Assembly: GCA_002449915.1 (NCBI GenBank) | Contig: DJXY01000014.1 | Span: forward strand, 1 to 12,265 | DNA from: Oribacterium sp. UBA6992 | GTDB lineage: Bacteria; Bacillota; Clostridia; Lachnospirales; Lachnospiraceae | Length of the DNA: 12,265 nt | Reading direction: 5' to 3' | In this document: positions 1 to 7,520 of the stretch, in pieces | How positions within the stretch are numbered: the stretch's first letter is position 1 | Layout: the number at the start of each line of letters is the position of its first letter | Notes under the pieces: generated by a model | Told to the model about the DNA's origin: nothing | Seen by the model: the letters and a program-made list of their open reading frames with translations, nothing else | Database searches by the model: none | Position numbers and translations under genes: made by a program

Positions 1-288
1 AAGATGCTGCTTACAGAGGTGGTCGGCGCCATGAAATCCACACCGGTCTCCCTCATGGGTGCTGCACTATGCAAGCCGGCTTTAAAAAAGACACTCCGTA
101 AATTTGATGCCAAGCAGTACGGTGGTGCACCGATCCTCGGGCTCAAAGGGCTCGTGGTCAAGGTCCATGGAAACACCGATGGTCGTGAAATCACCCACGC
201 AATCCGGCAGTGCGCGGATTTTGTAAATAACAATATCGTTGCAAAAATAGCTGCTCAGATCGAAGCAGAAGCAGAAACAGAAACATAA
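1..288 (+). CDS. plsX: Phosphate acyltransferase PlsX, C-terminal end (partial)
   Basis: This is the 3' end of a gene whose start lies before the window; the frame is open from base 1 and ends with TAA at 286-288, giving about 95 residues. The C-terminal segment, with the run GGAPILGLKG followed by VKVHGNTDG, is typical of PlsX. PlsX is a peripheral membrane enzyme that turns acyl-ACP into acyl-phosphate, the acyl donor for PlsY in the first step of phosphatidic acid synthesis. The extreme C-terminus is an acidic low-complexity tail rich in Glu, Ala and Thr. acpP follows after 20 bases, so the enzyme and the carrier protein that supplies its substrate are very likely co-transcribed. The call is firm; only the N-terminal part is missing. 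Confidence 0.95.
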   Translation, partial: KMLLTEVVGAMKSTPVSLMGAALCKPALKKTLRKFDAKQYGGAPILGLKGLVVKVHGNTDGREITHAIRQCADFVNNNIVAKIAAQIEAEAETET

Positions 289-308
289 AACAAGGAGGAG
301 AAGGTATA

Positions 309-560
309 ATGGTTTTTGAAAAATTAAAGGAAATCATCGCAAATGAAGTGCCATCCGTGGATGTAGACAAGATTTCCATGGATGCAAAGTTTGCTGAGGA
401 TCTCAACATGGACTCTCTGGATGTGGTTCAGATTGTCATGGCGGTAGAGGATGAGTTTGGCATCGAGGTGCCGGACGATGCGGCAGAGAAATTTGCCAAT
501 GCCACTGTTGGTGATGTTGTAAGAGAAATACAGAAGGCAACAGGAGATAAGGAAGACTGA
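309..560 (+). CDS. acpP: Acyl carrier protein
   Basis: This 83-residue acidic protein has the canonical ACP motif Asp-Ser-Leu at residues 35-37, where Ser36 is the attachment site for 4'-phosphopantetheine. The motif is followed by the conserved helix II and III region containing EDEFGIEVPDD. ACP carries growing acyl chains as thioesters in type II fatty acid synthesis and donates them to PlsX and other acyltransferases in the cytoplasm. A strong Shine-Dalgarno sequence (AGGAGGAG, 293-300) sits 8 bases before the ATG, as expected for an abundant protein. It lies between plsX and rnc, the usual Firmicutes order, and ends one base before the rnc start codon. Confidence 0.98.
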   Translation: MVFEKLKEIIANEVPSVDVDKISMDAKFAEDLNMDSLDVVQIVMAVEDEFGIEVPDDAAEKFANATVGDVVREIQKATGDKED

Positions 561-561
561 T

Positions 562-1266
562 ATGGAAGATTTAGACAAGCTGATGGATGCGCTTGGCTAT
601 CACTTCAAGGATGCGTCACTGCTCAGACATGCGCTGACGCATCCTTCTTATTCCAACGAAAACGGCGACCCCAAGGAAGCCTCCAATCAGAGACTGGAGT
701 TTCTCGGGGATGCTGTGCTGGAACTGATTTCAAGCGTTTTTTTATTTAACAGAAAGCCCGTAATTCAGGAGGGTGTCATGACCAAGGTGAGAGCCGCACT
801 GGTATGCGAGCCTACACTGGCAATTGCAGCTCGTAAGGTCGATCTTGGTGACTACATCATTCTGGGCAAGGGCGAGGCAAGAGAGGGCATCAATAAGAGA
901 GATTCTGTTCTGTCGGATGCCTTTGAGTCTGTAATCGGCGCGATTTATCTGGATGGCGGATATGCGCCTGCAGAGAAATTTGTACAAAGCCTTGTGCTCT
1001 GTGACATTGAAAATGCCAGTCTCTACCGGGATGCCAAAACTGTACTGCAGGAGTACTGCTCCCAGAACCGGATCGAGCTTAATTATGAGATTCTGGAGGA
1101 GTCCGGACCCTGCCATGACCGTTTTTTCCGGATTGCCGTTTTCTTAAATGGAGAGCAGTTCGGCGAGGGACAAGGCTCCTCTAAAAAGAAGGGTGAGCAG
1201 GGTGCCGCATATCAGGCACTGATCAGGATCAAGACGGAGACAGGACATGTATTTAAAATCTATTGA
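562..1266 (+). CDS. rnc: Ribonuclease III
   Basis: This 234-residue protein has the two domains of bacterial RNase III. The N-terminal endonuclease domain (about 1-145) contains the signature around RLEFLGDAVLEL, with acidic residues E46 and D50 and the second acidic pair D119 and E122 in SDAFESVIGA; these bind the catalytic metals. A double-stranded RNA binding domain covers about 157-228 and ends with the basic GSSKKKGEQGAA segment. The enzyme cuts double-stranded RNA during rRNA maturation, and in B. subtilis it also processes SRP RNA, which fits a locus rich in SRP genes. AAGGA (549-553) lies inside the acpP end and precedes the ATG by 8 bases. The 3' end overlaps smc by 20 bases, which suggests coupled translation. 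Confidence 0.97.
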   Translation: MEDLDKLMDALGYHFKDASLLRHALTHPSYSNENGDPKEASNQRLEFLGDAVLELISSVFLFNRKPVIQEGVMTKVRAALVCEPTLAIAARKVDLGDYIILGKGEAREGINKRDSVLSDAFESVIGAIYLDGGYAPAEKFVQSLVLCDIENASLYRDAKTVLQEYCSQNRIELNYEILEESGPCHDRFFRIAVFLNGEQFGEGQGSSKKKGEQGAAYQALIRIKTETGHVFKIY

Positions 1267-4200
1267 GATTCAGGGCTTTAAATCCTTTGCCAATAAAACC
1301 GTGCTGGATTTCAGCAAGGGAATTACCGGCATTGTCGGTCCCAATGGTTCGGGAAAATCCAATATCTCCGATGCGGTACGATGGGTACTTGGTGAGCAGA
1401 AGGTAAAGCAGCTTCGTGGATCCTCCATGCAGGATGTTATTTTTGCCGGTACGCAGCAACGGCGGCCGCTGGGCTTTGCTTCCGTAGCGATCACACTGGA
1501 TAACTCGGACCGAAGTCTCCCTGTCGACTATGACGAGGTAACGGTAACCCGCCGTCTGTATCGTTCCGGAGAATCCGAGTATCTATTAAATGGTACGGAA
1601 TGCCGTCTCCGCGATGTAAATGAGCTCTTTTACGATACCGGTATCGGTAAAGAGGGCTACTCCATCATCGGGCAGGGACAGATCGACAAGATCCTGTCCG
1701 GTAAGCCTGAGGAGCGCCGTGCGCTATTTGATGAGGCTGTCGGCATTGTGAAATTCAAACGCCGTAAAGAACTCGCGCAGAAGAAGCTGGAAAACGAGCA
1801 GCAGAATCTGCAGCGTGTGACGGATATCCTGAAGGAGCTGGAACGGCAGGTCGGTCCTCTCAAAAAGCAGTCCGAGCAGGCAAAGGCATACCTTGGTCTC
1901 AGAGACCAGCTGATTATTGCGGATTCCAATCTGTTTATCCGCGAGATGAACCAGACCATGAAAAGTCTGGATACGGTAAACGAAAACCAGGATACCGTCA
2001 ATGCAGATCTCGCCTCCGTACGTAAAGAGTCCGAGAGTCTCACTAAAAAATACGATGAGATTGAGGACAGACTGAAAACCCTTGAGCTTAAGATCACCAA
2101 GGCGCGTGAGGAGATCAGCAAATCCGATCTTTTAAAAACCAATCTGAGCGGACAAATTGATGTGCTTAACGAGCAGATCAATACGGAAAAAAACAATGCT
2201 CTGCATTATACGCAGCGGATCAATGCTCTCAAAAAAGAGCAGTTTGATGTTATTTCCCAGATCGAAGACAATCTCTCTCTTTTACACTGGATGAGAGAAC
2301 AGCTTTCGTTTATTAAAAGCAATAATTCCGGTGAAGTAGAGTACGATAATATTGATCTGGATCTGCAGATTATTGCATCTACCTTGGATGAAGTAAAGCT
2401 CACGGTTGCCACCTGCATGGGCAAGGATTATGAGCTTGAGGAGCGTCCGGTAAAGGAAGCAGAAAAGACTGCGCCAGGTAAAAATGATGACTTTTTAAAA
2501 AAGATCGAGGAGCGCCGCGGGGAGCTTAAAAAGCTGGGAAGCAAAATCTCGGAATGGAAAGAACGGATCAGCCAGAGCACAGGTGAAATTGCACGGCTGG
2601 AGCAGGACCTGCATTCGCTTCAGACCGAAATCTTCCGGACCCGTCAGCAGCGGGATGCCGCCAGAAACCGCCTGGAAACCATCCGGAATCTTGCGGAGCG
2701 ATATGAGGGTTACGGAAATGCCGTTAAAATGATCATGGATCAGCGGGACCGGTATAATGGGATCCTGGGTGTTGTGGCGGATCTTATCGAGGTACCGCGC
2801 AAGTATGAAACGGCTATTGAAACCGCGCTTGGAGGTTCGATTCAGAATGTCGTCACGAGTGATGAGCTTACCGCCAAAAGCCTGGTGCAGTTCCTGAAGC
2901 AGAACCGCTATGGTCGGGCGACCTTCCTGCCTCTTACCAATATCCGGGGAAAACGGGATGAGAGATGCGAGCAGGCGGCTCATGAGCGGGGAGCCATCGG
3001 ACTCGGCTGTGATCTCGTAAGCTTTGATCCGCAATATAAAACCCAGTCGGAATATCTCCTTGGACGTGTTCTGGTCGTTGACAGCATTGACAATGCGCTT
3101 CAAATCCAGCGGAAATATCATCAGCAGCTCCGGATTGTAACTCTGGAAGGAGAACAGCTAAATCCCGGCGGATCCATCTCCGGCGGTGCTTTTAGAAATA
3201 ATTCCAATCTTATGGGAAGGAAGCGCGAGCTCGAGGAACTGGAGTCCACAATCCTCTCCTTTGAGGAAAAGCTGGAAAAGCAGAAAAAGCAGATGGAGAT
3301 GGCAGAGCAGTCTCTCACAGCTAAAAAAACAGCACTGGAAAAGGGCAAGACAGAGCTTGGACAGTTACAGCTGGAAGAAAATACCATGACCCTTGGTATT
3401 GCATCCGAGCTTAACGTGGAGTATTCCTCCCTCTCTACCCGCACGGATTTTGTCACAGAAAATCTGCACCGACTGGACGGAGAGCTCGAGAAGGTCTTTA
3501 CAGAAAAGACAGAGCTGGAGGATCAGCAGAACAACAGCGATTCTGTCCTTATGGAAAAGAACCAGAAAATCGCGGAGCTTAGAGAGCTTATCGCCAATGC
3601 CTCTTCCGCTGCGGATACCATTGCAGCGGAAATCCAGGCAGATGAAAAAGATAAGGAAGCACTGCTTACAGAACGGAAATCCTTCTTTGGGCAGAAGGAT
3701 GAAATCTCGGAACGGCTTCTTAACATGGAAAAGGAGTCTCTCCGGGTACAGAACAAAAAGGAAAAACTGGATCAGAAAATTGATGCACTTACCTCTTATA
3801 TGTTTGAGGAGTACAACATGACCTACCAGTCCGCGCTCAGTAAGTACTCCCCTGACTTTGACAATGCAAAGGATCTGCGGGCGACCGTTTCCGATCTTAA
3901 AAACCAGATCCGGGGACTGGGCTCTGTCAATATTGACGCGATCGAGCAGTATAAGGAAATATCCGGTCGATATGAATTTCTGAGTGGTCAATATCAGGAC
4001 CTGATCGAATCCGAGAAATCCCTGGAAAAGGTCATTGAAGATCTGGACCGTGGTATGCGTAAGCAGTTCAATGAACAGTTCTCGCTCATCCAGCAGCGCT
4101 TTAACGAGGTATTTAAAGAGCTCTTTGGTGGTGGTCAGGGTAAGATTGAGCTGGATACGGAGGATCCGGATGTGCTCACTACCGGTATCAGCATCATTGC

Positions 4201-4528
4201 GGAACCGCCGGGGAAAAAGCTGCAGAACATGATGCAGCTGTCCGGTGGAGAGAAGGCTCTTACGGCGATCTCGCTGCTTTTTGCGATTCAGAGTCTTAAG
4301 CCATCGCCCTTCTGTCTTCTGGATGAGATCGAAGCGGCACTGGACGATTCCAATGTAACCAGATTTGCGCAGTATCTGCATAAGCTGTCAGAAACGCAGT
4401 TTATTGTAATCACACACCGACGTGGCACCATGGAAAACGCTGACCGGCTCTTTGGTATCACAATGCAGGAGAAAGGAGTTTCCACCTTGGTTTCGGTAGA
4501 TCTCGTTGCCGACCAGCTGGACGCATAA
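1247..4528 (+). CDS. smc: Chromosome segregation protein Smc (condensin ATPase)
   Basis: This 1093-residue SMC ATPase is the core of the Smc-ScpAB condensin that folds and separates chromosomes. The N-terminal head carries Walker A GPNGSGKS with K37. An N-terminal coiled-coil arm covers about 165-486, the hinge about 486-650 with the glycine pairs G641/G642 and G646/G647, and a C-terminal arm about 650-950. The C-terminal head holds the signature LSGGEKALTA near residue 998 and Walker B ending in D1026-E1027. The protein is about 90 residues shorter than B. subtilis Smc (1186), and nearly all of the loss is in the C-terminal arm. Residues about 358-415 of the N-terminal arm lack heptad character. 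GGAG at 1236-1239 precedes the ATG, which lies inside rnc. The TAA is separated from the ftsY ATG by one base. Confidence 0.97.
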   Translation: MYLKSIEIQGFKSFANKTVLDFSKGITGIVGPNGSGKSNISDAVRWVLGEQKVKQLRGSSMQDVIFAGTQQRRPLGFASVAITLDNSDRSLPVDYDEVTVTRRLYRSGESEYLLNGTECRLRDVNELFYDTGIGKEGYSIIGQGQIDKILSGKPEERRALFDEAVGIVKFKRRKELAQKKLENEQQNLQRVTDILKELERQVGPLKKQSEQAKAYLGLRDQLIIADSNLFIREMNQTMKSLDTVNENQDTVNADLASVRKESESLTKKYDEIEDRLKTLELKITKAREEISKSDLLKTNLSGQIDVLNEQINTEKNNALHYTQRINALKKEQFDVISQIEDNLSLLHWMREQLSFIKSNNSGEVEYDNIDLDLQIIASTLDEVKLTVATCMGKDYELEERPVKEAEKTAPGKNDDFLKKIEERRGELKKLGSKISEWKERISQSTGEIARLEQDLHSLQTEIFRTRQQRDAARNRLETIRNLAERYEGYGNAVKMIMDQRDRYNGILGVVADLIEVPRKYETAIETALGGSIQNVVTSDELTAKSLVQFLKQNRYGRATFLPLTNIRGKRDERCEQAAHERGAIGLGCDLVSFDPQYKTQSEYLLGRVLVVDSIDNALQIQRKYHQQLRIVTLEGEQLNPGGSISGGAFRNNSNLMGRKRELEELESTILSFEEKLEKQKKQMEMAEQSLTAKKTALEKGKTELGQLQLEENTMTLGIASELNVEYSSLSTRTDFVTENLHRLDGELEKVFTEKTELEDQQNNSDSVLMEKNQKIAELRELIANASSAADTIAAEIQADEKDKEALLTERKSFFGQKDEISERLLNMEKESLRVQNKKEKLDQKIDALTSYMFEEYNMTYQSALSKYSPDFDNAKDLRATVSDLKNQIRGLGSVNIDAIEQYKEISGRYEFLSGQYQDLIESEKSLEKVIEDLDRGMRKQFNEQFSLIQQRFNEVFKELFGGGQGKIELDTEDPDVLTTGISIIAEPPGKKLQNMMQLSGGEKALTAISLLFAIQSLKPSPFCLLDEIEAALDDSNVTRFAQYLHKLSETQFIVITHRRGTMENADRLFGITMQEKGVSTLVSVDLVADQLDA

Positions 4529-4529
4529 T

Positions 4530-5405
4530 ATGGCAAATTTCTTTTCAAGAATCATCAGTAATCTTTTCCAGTCCAATGAAACCGCGGATGACGAGTTTTA
4601 TGAAAAGCTGGAAGACGCCATGATCATGAGTGATGTTGGCGTGGATACGACAATGAAAATTATTGACGCTGTCCGTCATGAAGCAGACCGGCAGGGTGTC
4701 AATATGACAAAGGATGTAAAGAAAATCCTCCGGGATTATCTCTATGAGCTTATGAGAGTGGACGACTCCTACTATGAGTTTGCGCATCAGAAAAGCATCA
4801 TCTCTGTCATCGGTGTAAATGGTGTAGGTAAGACCACCTCAATCGGTAAGCTTGCTTATCACTTTAAGCATAGCGGCAAAAGGGTCATCCTGGCTGCCGC
4901 AGACACCTTCCGTGCCGGGGCAATCGAACAGCTTGTCGCCTGGGGCGAACGCACCGGAGTCGATGTCATTCACCAGAAGGAGGGCTCGGATCCTGCCGCT
5001 GTTGTGTTTGACGCATTGCAGTCCTTTAAGGCTAAAAACGCGGATCTTCTGATCATCGACACCGCCGGACGTCTGCACAATAAGAAAAATCTCATGCAGG
5101 AGCTTGGCAAAATCAACCGGATCATTGACCGGGAATTTGCCGAGGGTTACCGTGAGACGCTGGTTGTGCTGGATGCCACCACAGGACAGAATGCCATGAG
5201 TCAGGCGCAGATCTTTAAGGAGGCCTGTCAGGTCACCGGTATCATCCTCACCAAGATGGATGGAACCGCAAAGGGCGGCATTGCTCTGGCTGTACAGTCC
5301 GAGCTCGGTATCCCGGTGAAATACATCGGCGTCGGTGAAAAGGCTTCCGACCTTAAGCCATTTGATGCTAAGGAATATGTGGACGCGATCTTTGAGAATA
5401 CCTGA
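4530..5405 (+). CDS. ftsY: Signal recognition particle receptor FtsY
   Basis: This 291-residue SRP-type GTPase is the membrane-bound receptor that docks Ffh-ribosome complexes at the Sec translocon. The N domain (about 20-85) contains LEDAMIMSDVG. The G domain has the P-loop GVNGVGKT at 95-102, DTFRAGAIEQL, DTAGR at 177-181 and TKMDGTAKGG from 241, and the protein ends with the FtsY-type DLKPFDAKEYVDAIF segment. The start MANFF was chosen because it directly follows the smc stop (TAATATG) and begins with a short amphipathic stretch; an in-frame TTG at 4506 would add eight unrelated residues. There is no acidic A domain, and the first helix is shorter than usual with no KTR motif. No good Shine-Dalgarno is visible (only GGA at 4519-4521), so translation probably depends on coupling to smc. 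Confidence 0.96.
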   Translation: MANFFSRIISNLFQSNETADDEFYEKLEDAMIMSDVGVDTTMKIIDAVRHEADRQGVNMTKDVKKILRDYLYELMRVDDSYYEFAHQKSIISVIGVNGVGKTTSIGKLAYHFKHSGKRVILAAADTFRAGAIEQLVAWGERTGVDVIHQKEGSDPAAVVFDALQSFKAKNADLLIIDTAGRLHNKKNLMQELGKINRIIDREFAEGYRETLVVLDATTGQNAMSQAQIFKEACQVTGIILTKMDGTAKGGIALAVQSELGIPVKYIGVGEKASDLKPFDAKEYVDAIFENT

Positions 5406-5433
5406 GCAGCAGAATGGGTGTCAATAAAATTCC

Positions 5434-5462
5434 TTGACAGCATATCTCTCCTTTGCTATAAT
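5434..5462 (+). promoter_or_regulatory. Consensus sigma-A promoter with extended -10, driving ylxM-ffh
   Basis: TTGACA at 5434-5439 and TATAAT at 5457-5462 both match the housekeeping consensus exactly and are separated by the ideal 17 bases. TGC directly before the -10 box also gives an extended -10 (TGN). The transcript should begin near 5469, leaving a leader of about 16 bases before the ylxM start codon. No terminator is visible after ftsY, so the promoter probably adds to read-through from upstream and does not replace it. Confidence 0.9.
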
Positions 5463-5473
5463 GCTCAAGGTTT

Positions 5474-5477
5474 GGAG
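5474..5477 (+). promoter_or_regulatory. Ribosome binding site fixing the ylxM start
   Basis: GGAG lies 7 bases before the ATG at 5485 and downstream of the predicted transcription start. In-frame upstream starts (TTG at 5434, ATG at 5461) lie within the promoter boxes themselves, so they cannot serve the promoter-driven transcript. Confidence 0.75.
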
Positions 5478-5484
5478 AGTGTGT

Positions 5485-5799
5485 ATGGAAGATTTTGTAA
5501 TCAAGGGCAACCTTTTTGAACTGTATGGTGACCTGTTAAAGGGGAATCAGCGTAAGGTTTATGAATATCATATCATGGATGACATGAGCTTTACGGAAAT
5601 CGGCGAGGAAATGGGGATTTCGCGTCAGGCAGCGCAGGAGCTTTTCCGCAGAGCAGACCAGAAGCTGCAGGAAACCGAGCGGATTCTGGGGCTCCAGGAT
5701 AAGCTCTCGGAAATCCGTTCGATTGCAGAAAAAATTCAGGATCTTTCACAAGAAGAAGCGATCCGTAAACTTGCAGGAGAGATTATTAATGGCATTTGA
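5485..5799 (+). CDS. ylxM: YlxM/p13-like SRP-associated helix-turn-helix protein
   Basis: This 104-residue protein belongs to the YlxM family (about 110 residues), which is almost always encoded directly before ffh. Residues about 35-55 (SFTEIGEEMGISRQAAQ) form a helix-turn-helix resembling sigma factor region 4, and a helical charged C-terminal half follows. Streptococcal YlxM is reported to associate with the SRP and affect its GTPase cycle; the DNA-binding appearance of the HTH has not been tied to a known operator as far as I know. The ATG at 5485 was chosen because of the GGAG before it and because earlier in-frame starts fall inside the promoter. The last 11 bases overlap ffh, so the two proteins are probably made in a coupled way. 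Confidence 0.92.
   Translation: MEDFVIKGNLFELYGDLLKGNQRKVYEYHIMDDMSFTEIGEEMGISRQAAQELFRRADQKLQETERILGLQDKLSEIRSIAEKIQDLSQEEAIRKLAGEIINGI
5775..5780 (+). promoter_or_regulatory. Ribosome binding site fixing the ffh start
   Basis: AGGAGA inside the end of ylxM stands 8 bases before the ATG at 5789. It decides for the MAFENLSDR start over an in-frame TTG at 5723, which would add 22 residues unlike any Ffh N-terminus. Confidence 0.8.
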
Positions 5800-7174
5800 A
5801 AATTTATCCGATCGTTTAACGAACATATTCGCAAACCTGAGCGGCAAGGGGAAGCTTACTGAGGATGATGTTAACAAGGCGCTGCGAGAGGTCCGCATGG
5901 CACTGCTCGAGGCGGATGTAAACTTCAAGCTTGTTAAGGACTTCGTTGCCAAGGTTAAGGAAAAGGCGGTAGGTGAGGAAGTACTCAATTCCCTGACACC
6001 TGCGCAGATGGTTGTAAAAATCGTAAATGATGAGCTCACCGAAATGATGGGCTCGGAAACAACCGAAATCCGCCTGCGCCCGCAAAACGAAATTACAGTC
6101 ATCATGATGGTTGGTCTGCAGGGTGCCGGTAAAACCACAACAGCCGCGAAGCTTGCCGGTAAATTTAAAGCGATGCATCGCTCTCCGGTACTTGTTGCCT
6201 GCGATATATACCGGCCTGCGGCAATTGAACAGCTGCGTGTCAACGCCGAGAAGCAGGAAGTGCCGTTTTTCTCCCTGGGAGATAAGATCAGCCCTGTAGA
6301 GATTGCGAGGAAGGCTGTAGAAGAAGCAAAGACACAGCACTGGAATGTCGTGATCCTGGATACTGCCGGACGACTGCAGATTGATGAGCGTCTCATGGAC
6401 GAGCTCAGCAACATAAAAAAAGCCGTACAAGTAGACTGGAGCATCCTTACCGTGGATGCCATGACCGGACAGGAGGCTGTGAATGTAGCACAGACCTTTG
6501 TAGACAAGGTGGGCATCGATGGTGTGATCCTGACAAAATGTGATGGTGACACCCGAGGCGGTGCTGCGCTGTCGATCAAGGCGATGACCGGGAAGCCGAT
6601 CCTGTACTTAGGTATGGGCGAGAAGCTCTCCGATCTTGAGCAGTTCTATCCTGACCGTATGGCTGGGCGTATCCTGGGCATGGGTGATGTGCTTTCTCTC
6701 ATCGAGAAGGCGCAGCGGGAGATGGATGAAGAAAAAGCCAAGGAGTCGGTACGCCGTCTGTCCAGGGGACAGTTCAATTACGACGACTTTATGGATCAGA
6801 TGGATCAGATGAGCCGCATGGGCGGTCTTGCCGGTATCCTGAAGATGCTTCCTGGCATGAATAAAGCCATGGGCGATTTTGATCTTGAAGAATCCGAGAA
6901 ACAGATGGCAAGGATCAAGGCGATTATCCAGTCCATGACCTTAAATGAGCGTGCCAATCCCAGACTCATGAATCCTTCCCGCAAGCGTCGGATCGCTGCC
7001 GGTGCGGGCGTGGATATTGCCGAGGTTAACCGCCTTGTGAAGCAGTTCGATCAGATGCAGAAGATGATGAAGCAGTTTGGCGGGTCAATGAGAGGACGGC
7101 ACGGATCCATGCCAAAGCTTGGAAACCTAGGCGGTCTCGGAGGCTTTGGCGGCAGAAAGGGCAGACCTTTCTAA
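5789..7174 (+). CDS. ffh: Signal recognition particle protein Ffh (SRP54)
   Basis: This 461-residue SRP GTPase binds signal sequences emerging from the ribosome and pairs with FtsY. The N domain covers about 1-88 and includes LLEADVN. The G domain has the P-loop GLQGAGKT at 109-116, DIYRPAAIEQL, DTAGR at 191-195 and TKCDGDTRGG from 249. The methionine-rich M domain covers about 325-440 and forms the signal-peptide groove and the SRP RNA binding helices. In the RNA-binding segment (SRKRRIAAGAG) the central residue of the usual GSG is alanine (A406). The C-terminus is a flexible Gly/Arg-rich tail. The gene overlaps ylxM by 11 bases. ffh is likely expressed from the strong promoter at 5434-5462 together with ylxM. 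Confidence 0.98.
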   Translation: MAFENLSDRLTNIFANLSGKGKLTEDDVNKALREVRMALLEADVNFKLVKDFVAKVKEKAVGEEVLNSLTPAQMVVKIVNDELTEMMGSETTEIRLRPQNEITVIMMVGLQGAGKTTTAAKLAGKFKAMHRSPVLVACDIYRPAAIEQLRVNAEKQEVPFFSLGDKISPVEIARKAVEEAKTQHWNVVILDTAGRLQIDERLMDELSNIKKAVQVDWSILTVDAMTGQEAVNVAQTFVDKVGIDGVILTKCDGDTRGGAALSIKAMTGKPILYLGMGEKLSDLEQFYPDRMAGRILGMGDVLSLIEKAQREMDEEKAKESVRRLSRGQFNYDDFMDQMDQMSRMGGLAGILKMLPGMNKAMGDFDLEESEKQMARIKAIIQSMTLNERANPRLMNPSRKRRIAAGAGVDIAEVNRLVKQFDQMQKMMKQFGGSMRGRHGSMPKLGNLGGLGGFGGRKGRPF

Positions 7175-7250
7175 CACCTTAACACAGGTTTCTACAGCAT
7201 AGCTGTTGAACATATATTTTTACGTATTGATAAACTAAAGGAGAATTACA
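7175..7250 (+). other. ffh-rpsP intergenic gap with a weak hairpin and a possible promoter
   Basis: This is the widest gap in the middle of the block. It holds a small hairpin at 7190-7210 (ACAGC/GCTGT around ATA, extended by TTC/GAA across one mismatch), followed six bases later by five T residues (7217-7221). The hairpin is too weak to call a terminator with confidence, but it could attenuate. A weak promoter is possible at 7191-7218 (TCTACA, 16 bases, TATATT), which would start near 7225 ahead of the rpsP Shine-Dalgarno AAAGGAG (7237-7243). Neither is certain. Confidence 0.35.
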
Positions 7251-7490
7251 ATGGTTAAGATCAGATTAAGAAGACTTGGACAGGCACATGCACCTTTTTA
7301 CAGAGTAGTGGTTGCAGATTCCAGAACTCCGAGAAACGGCAAGGCAATCGAGGAGATCGGTATCTATGATCCGACAAAGGAGCCGACTGTGCTTAACATC
7401 GATGCAGAGGCAGCTAAGAAGTGGCTTGCCAACGGCGCTCAGCCAACAGAGACAGTTGCAAAGCTTTTAAAGAAGGCCGGCATCTGCTAA
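7251..7490 (+). CDS. rpsP: 30S ribosomal protein S16
   Basis: This 79-residue protein starts with [10 protein letters not shown] and continues with [10 protein letters not shown], the S16 signature, then [10 protein letters not shown]16 binds 16S rRNA early in assembly and stabilises the 5' and central domains of the 30S subunit. Length and sequence match the family throughout. AAAGGAG at 7237-7243 lies 7 bases before the ATG. AGA/AGG dominates among the arginine codons, whereas neighbouring genes mix in CGT/CGC/CGG more often, which may reflect high expression. It heads the rpsP–khpA–rimM–trmD cluster, in which RimM, the 30S assembly factor, is encoded close to the protein whose subunit it matures. 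Confidence 0.98.
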   Translation: MVKIRLRRLGQAHAPFYRVVVADSRTPRNGKAIEEIGIYDPTKEPTVLNIDAEAAKKWLANGAQPTETVAKLLKKAGIC

Positions 7491-7520
7491 TTGATCCCAA
7501 CGAATTGTGAGGTGTCCTAA

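Noticed and set aside
2318..2491. A frameshift or foreign insertion in smc at the segment without heptads.
   Set aside because: The reading frame stays open and coiled-coil sequence resumes in the same frame, with no repeat ends or target-site duplication, so I treat it as a real protein segment.
3365..4381. A 338-codon open frame on the minus strand inside smc.
   Set aside because: It lies wholly under the conserved Smc coding frame, has no recognisable domain and arises from codon bias on the opposite strand.
4506..4529. An upstream in-frame TTG start for ftsY.
   Set aside because: It would add eight residues unlike any FtsY N-terminus and has no ribosome site; the ATG at 4530 fits better.
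5746..6579. A 277-codon open frame on the minus strand under ffh.
   Set aside because: The Ffh GTPase motifs occupy the plus strand here, and the minus-strand product is a Ser/Thr/Ala-rich shadow without a ribosome site or known motif.
7190..7221. Hairpin plus T-run after ffh as an intrinsic terminator.
   Set aside because: The stem has only five continuous pairs and the T-run begins six bases after it, so it is too weak to call.
7206..7234. TTGAAC, 17 bases, GATAAA as a promoter for rpsP.
   Set aside because: Transcription would start near 7241, inside or after the Shine-Dalgarno AAAGGAG (7237-7243), so the message could not be translated normally.
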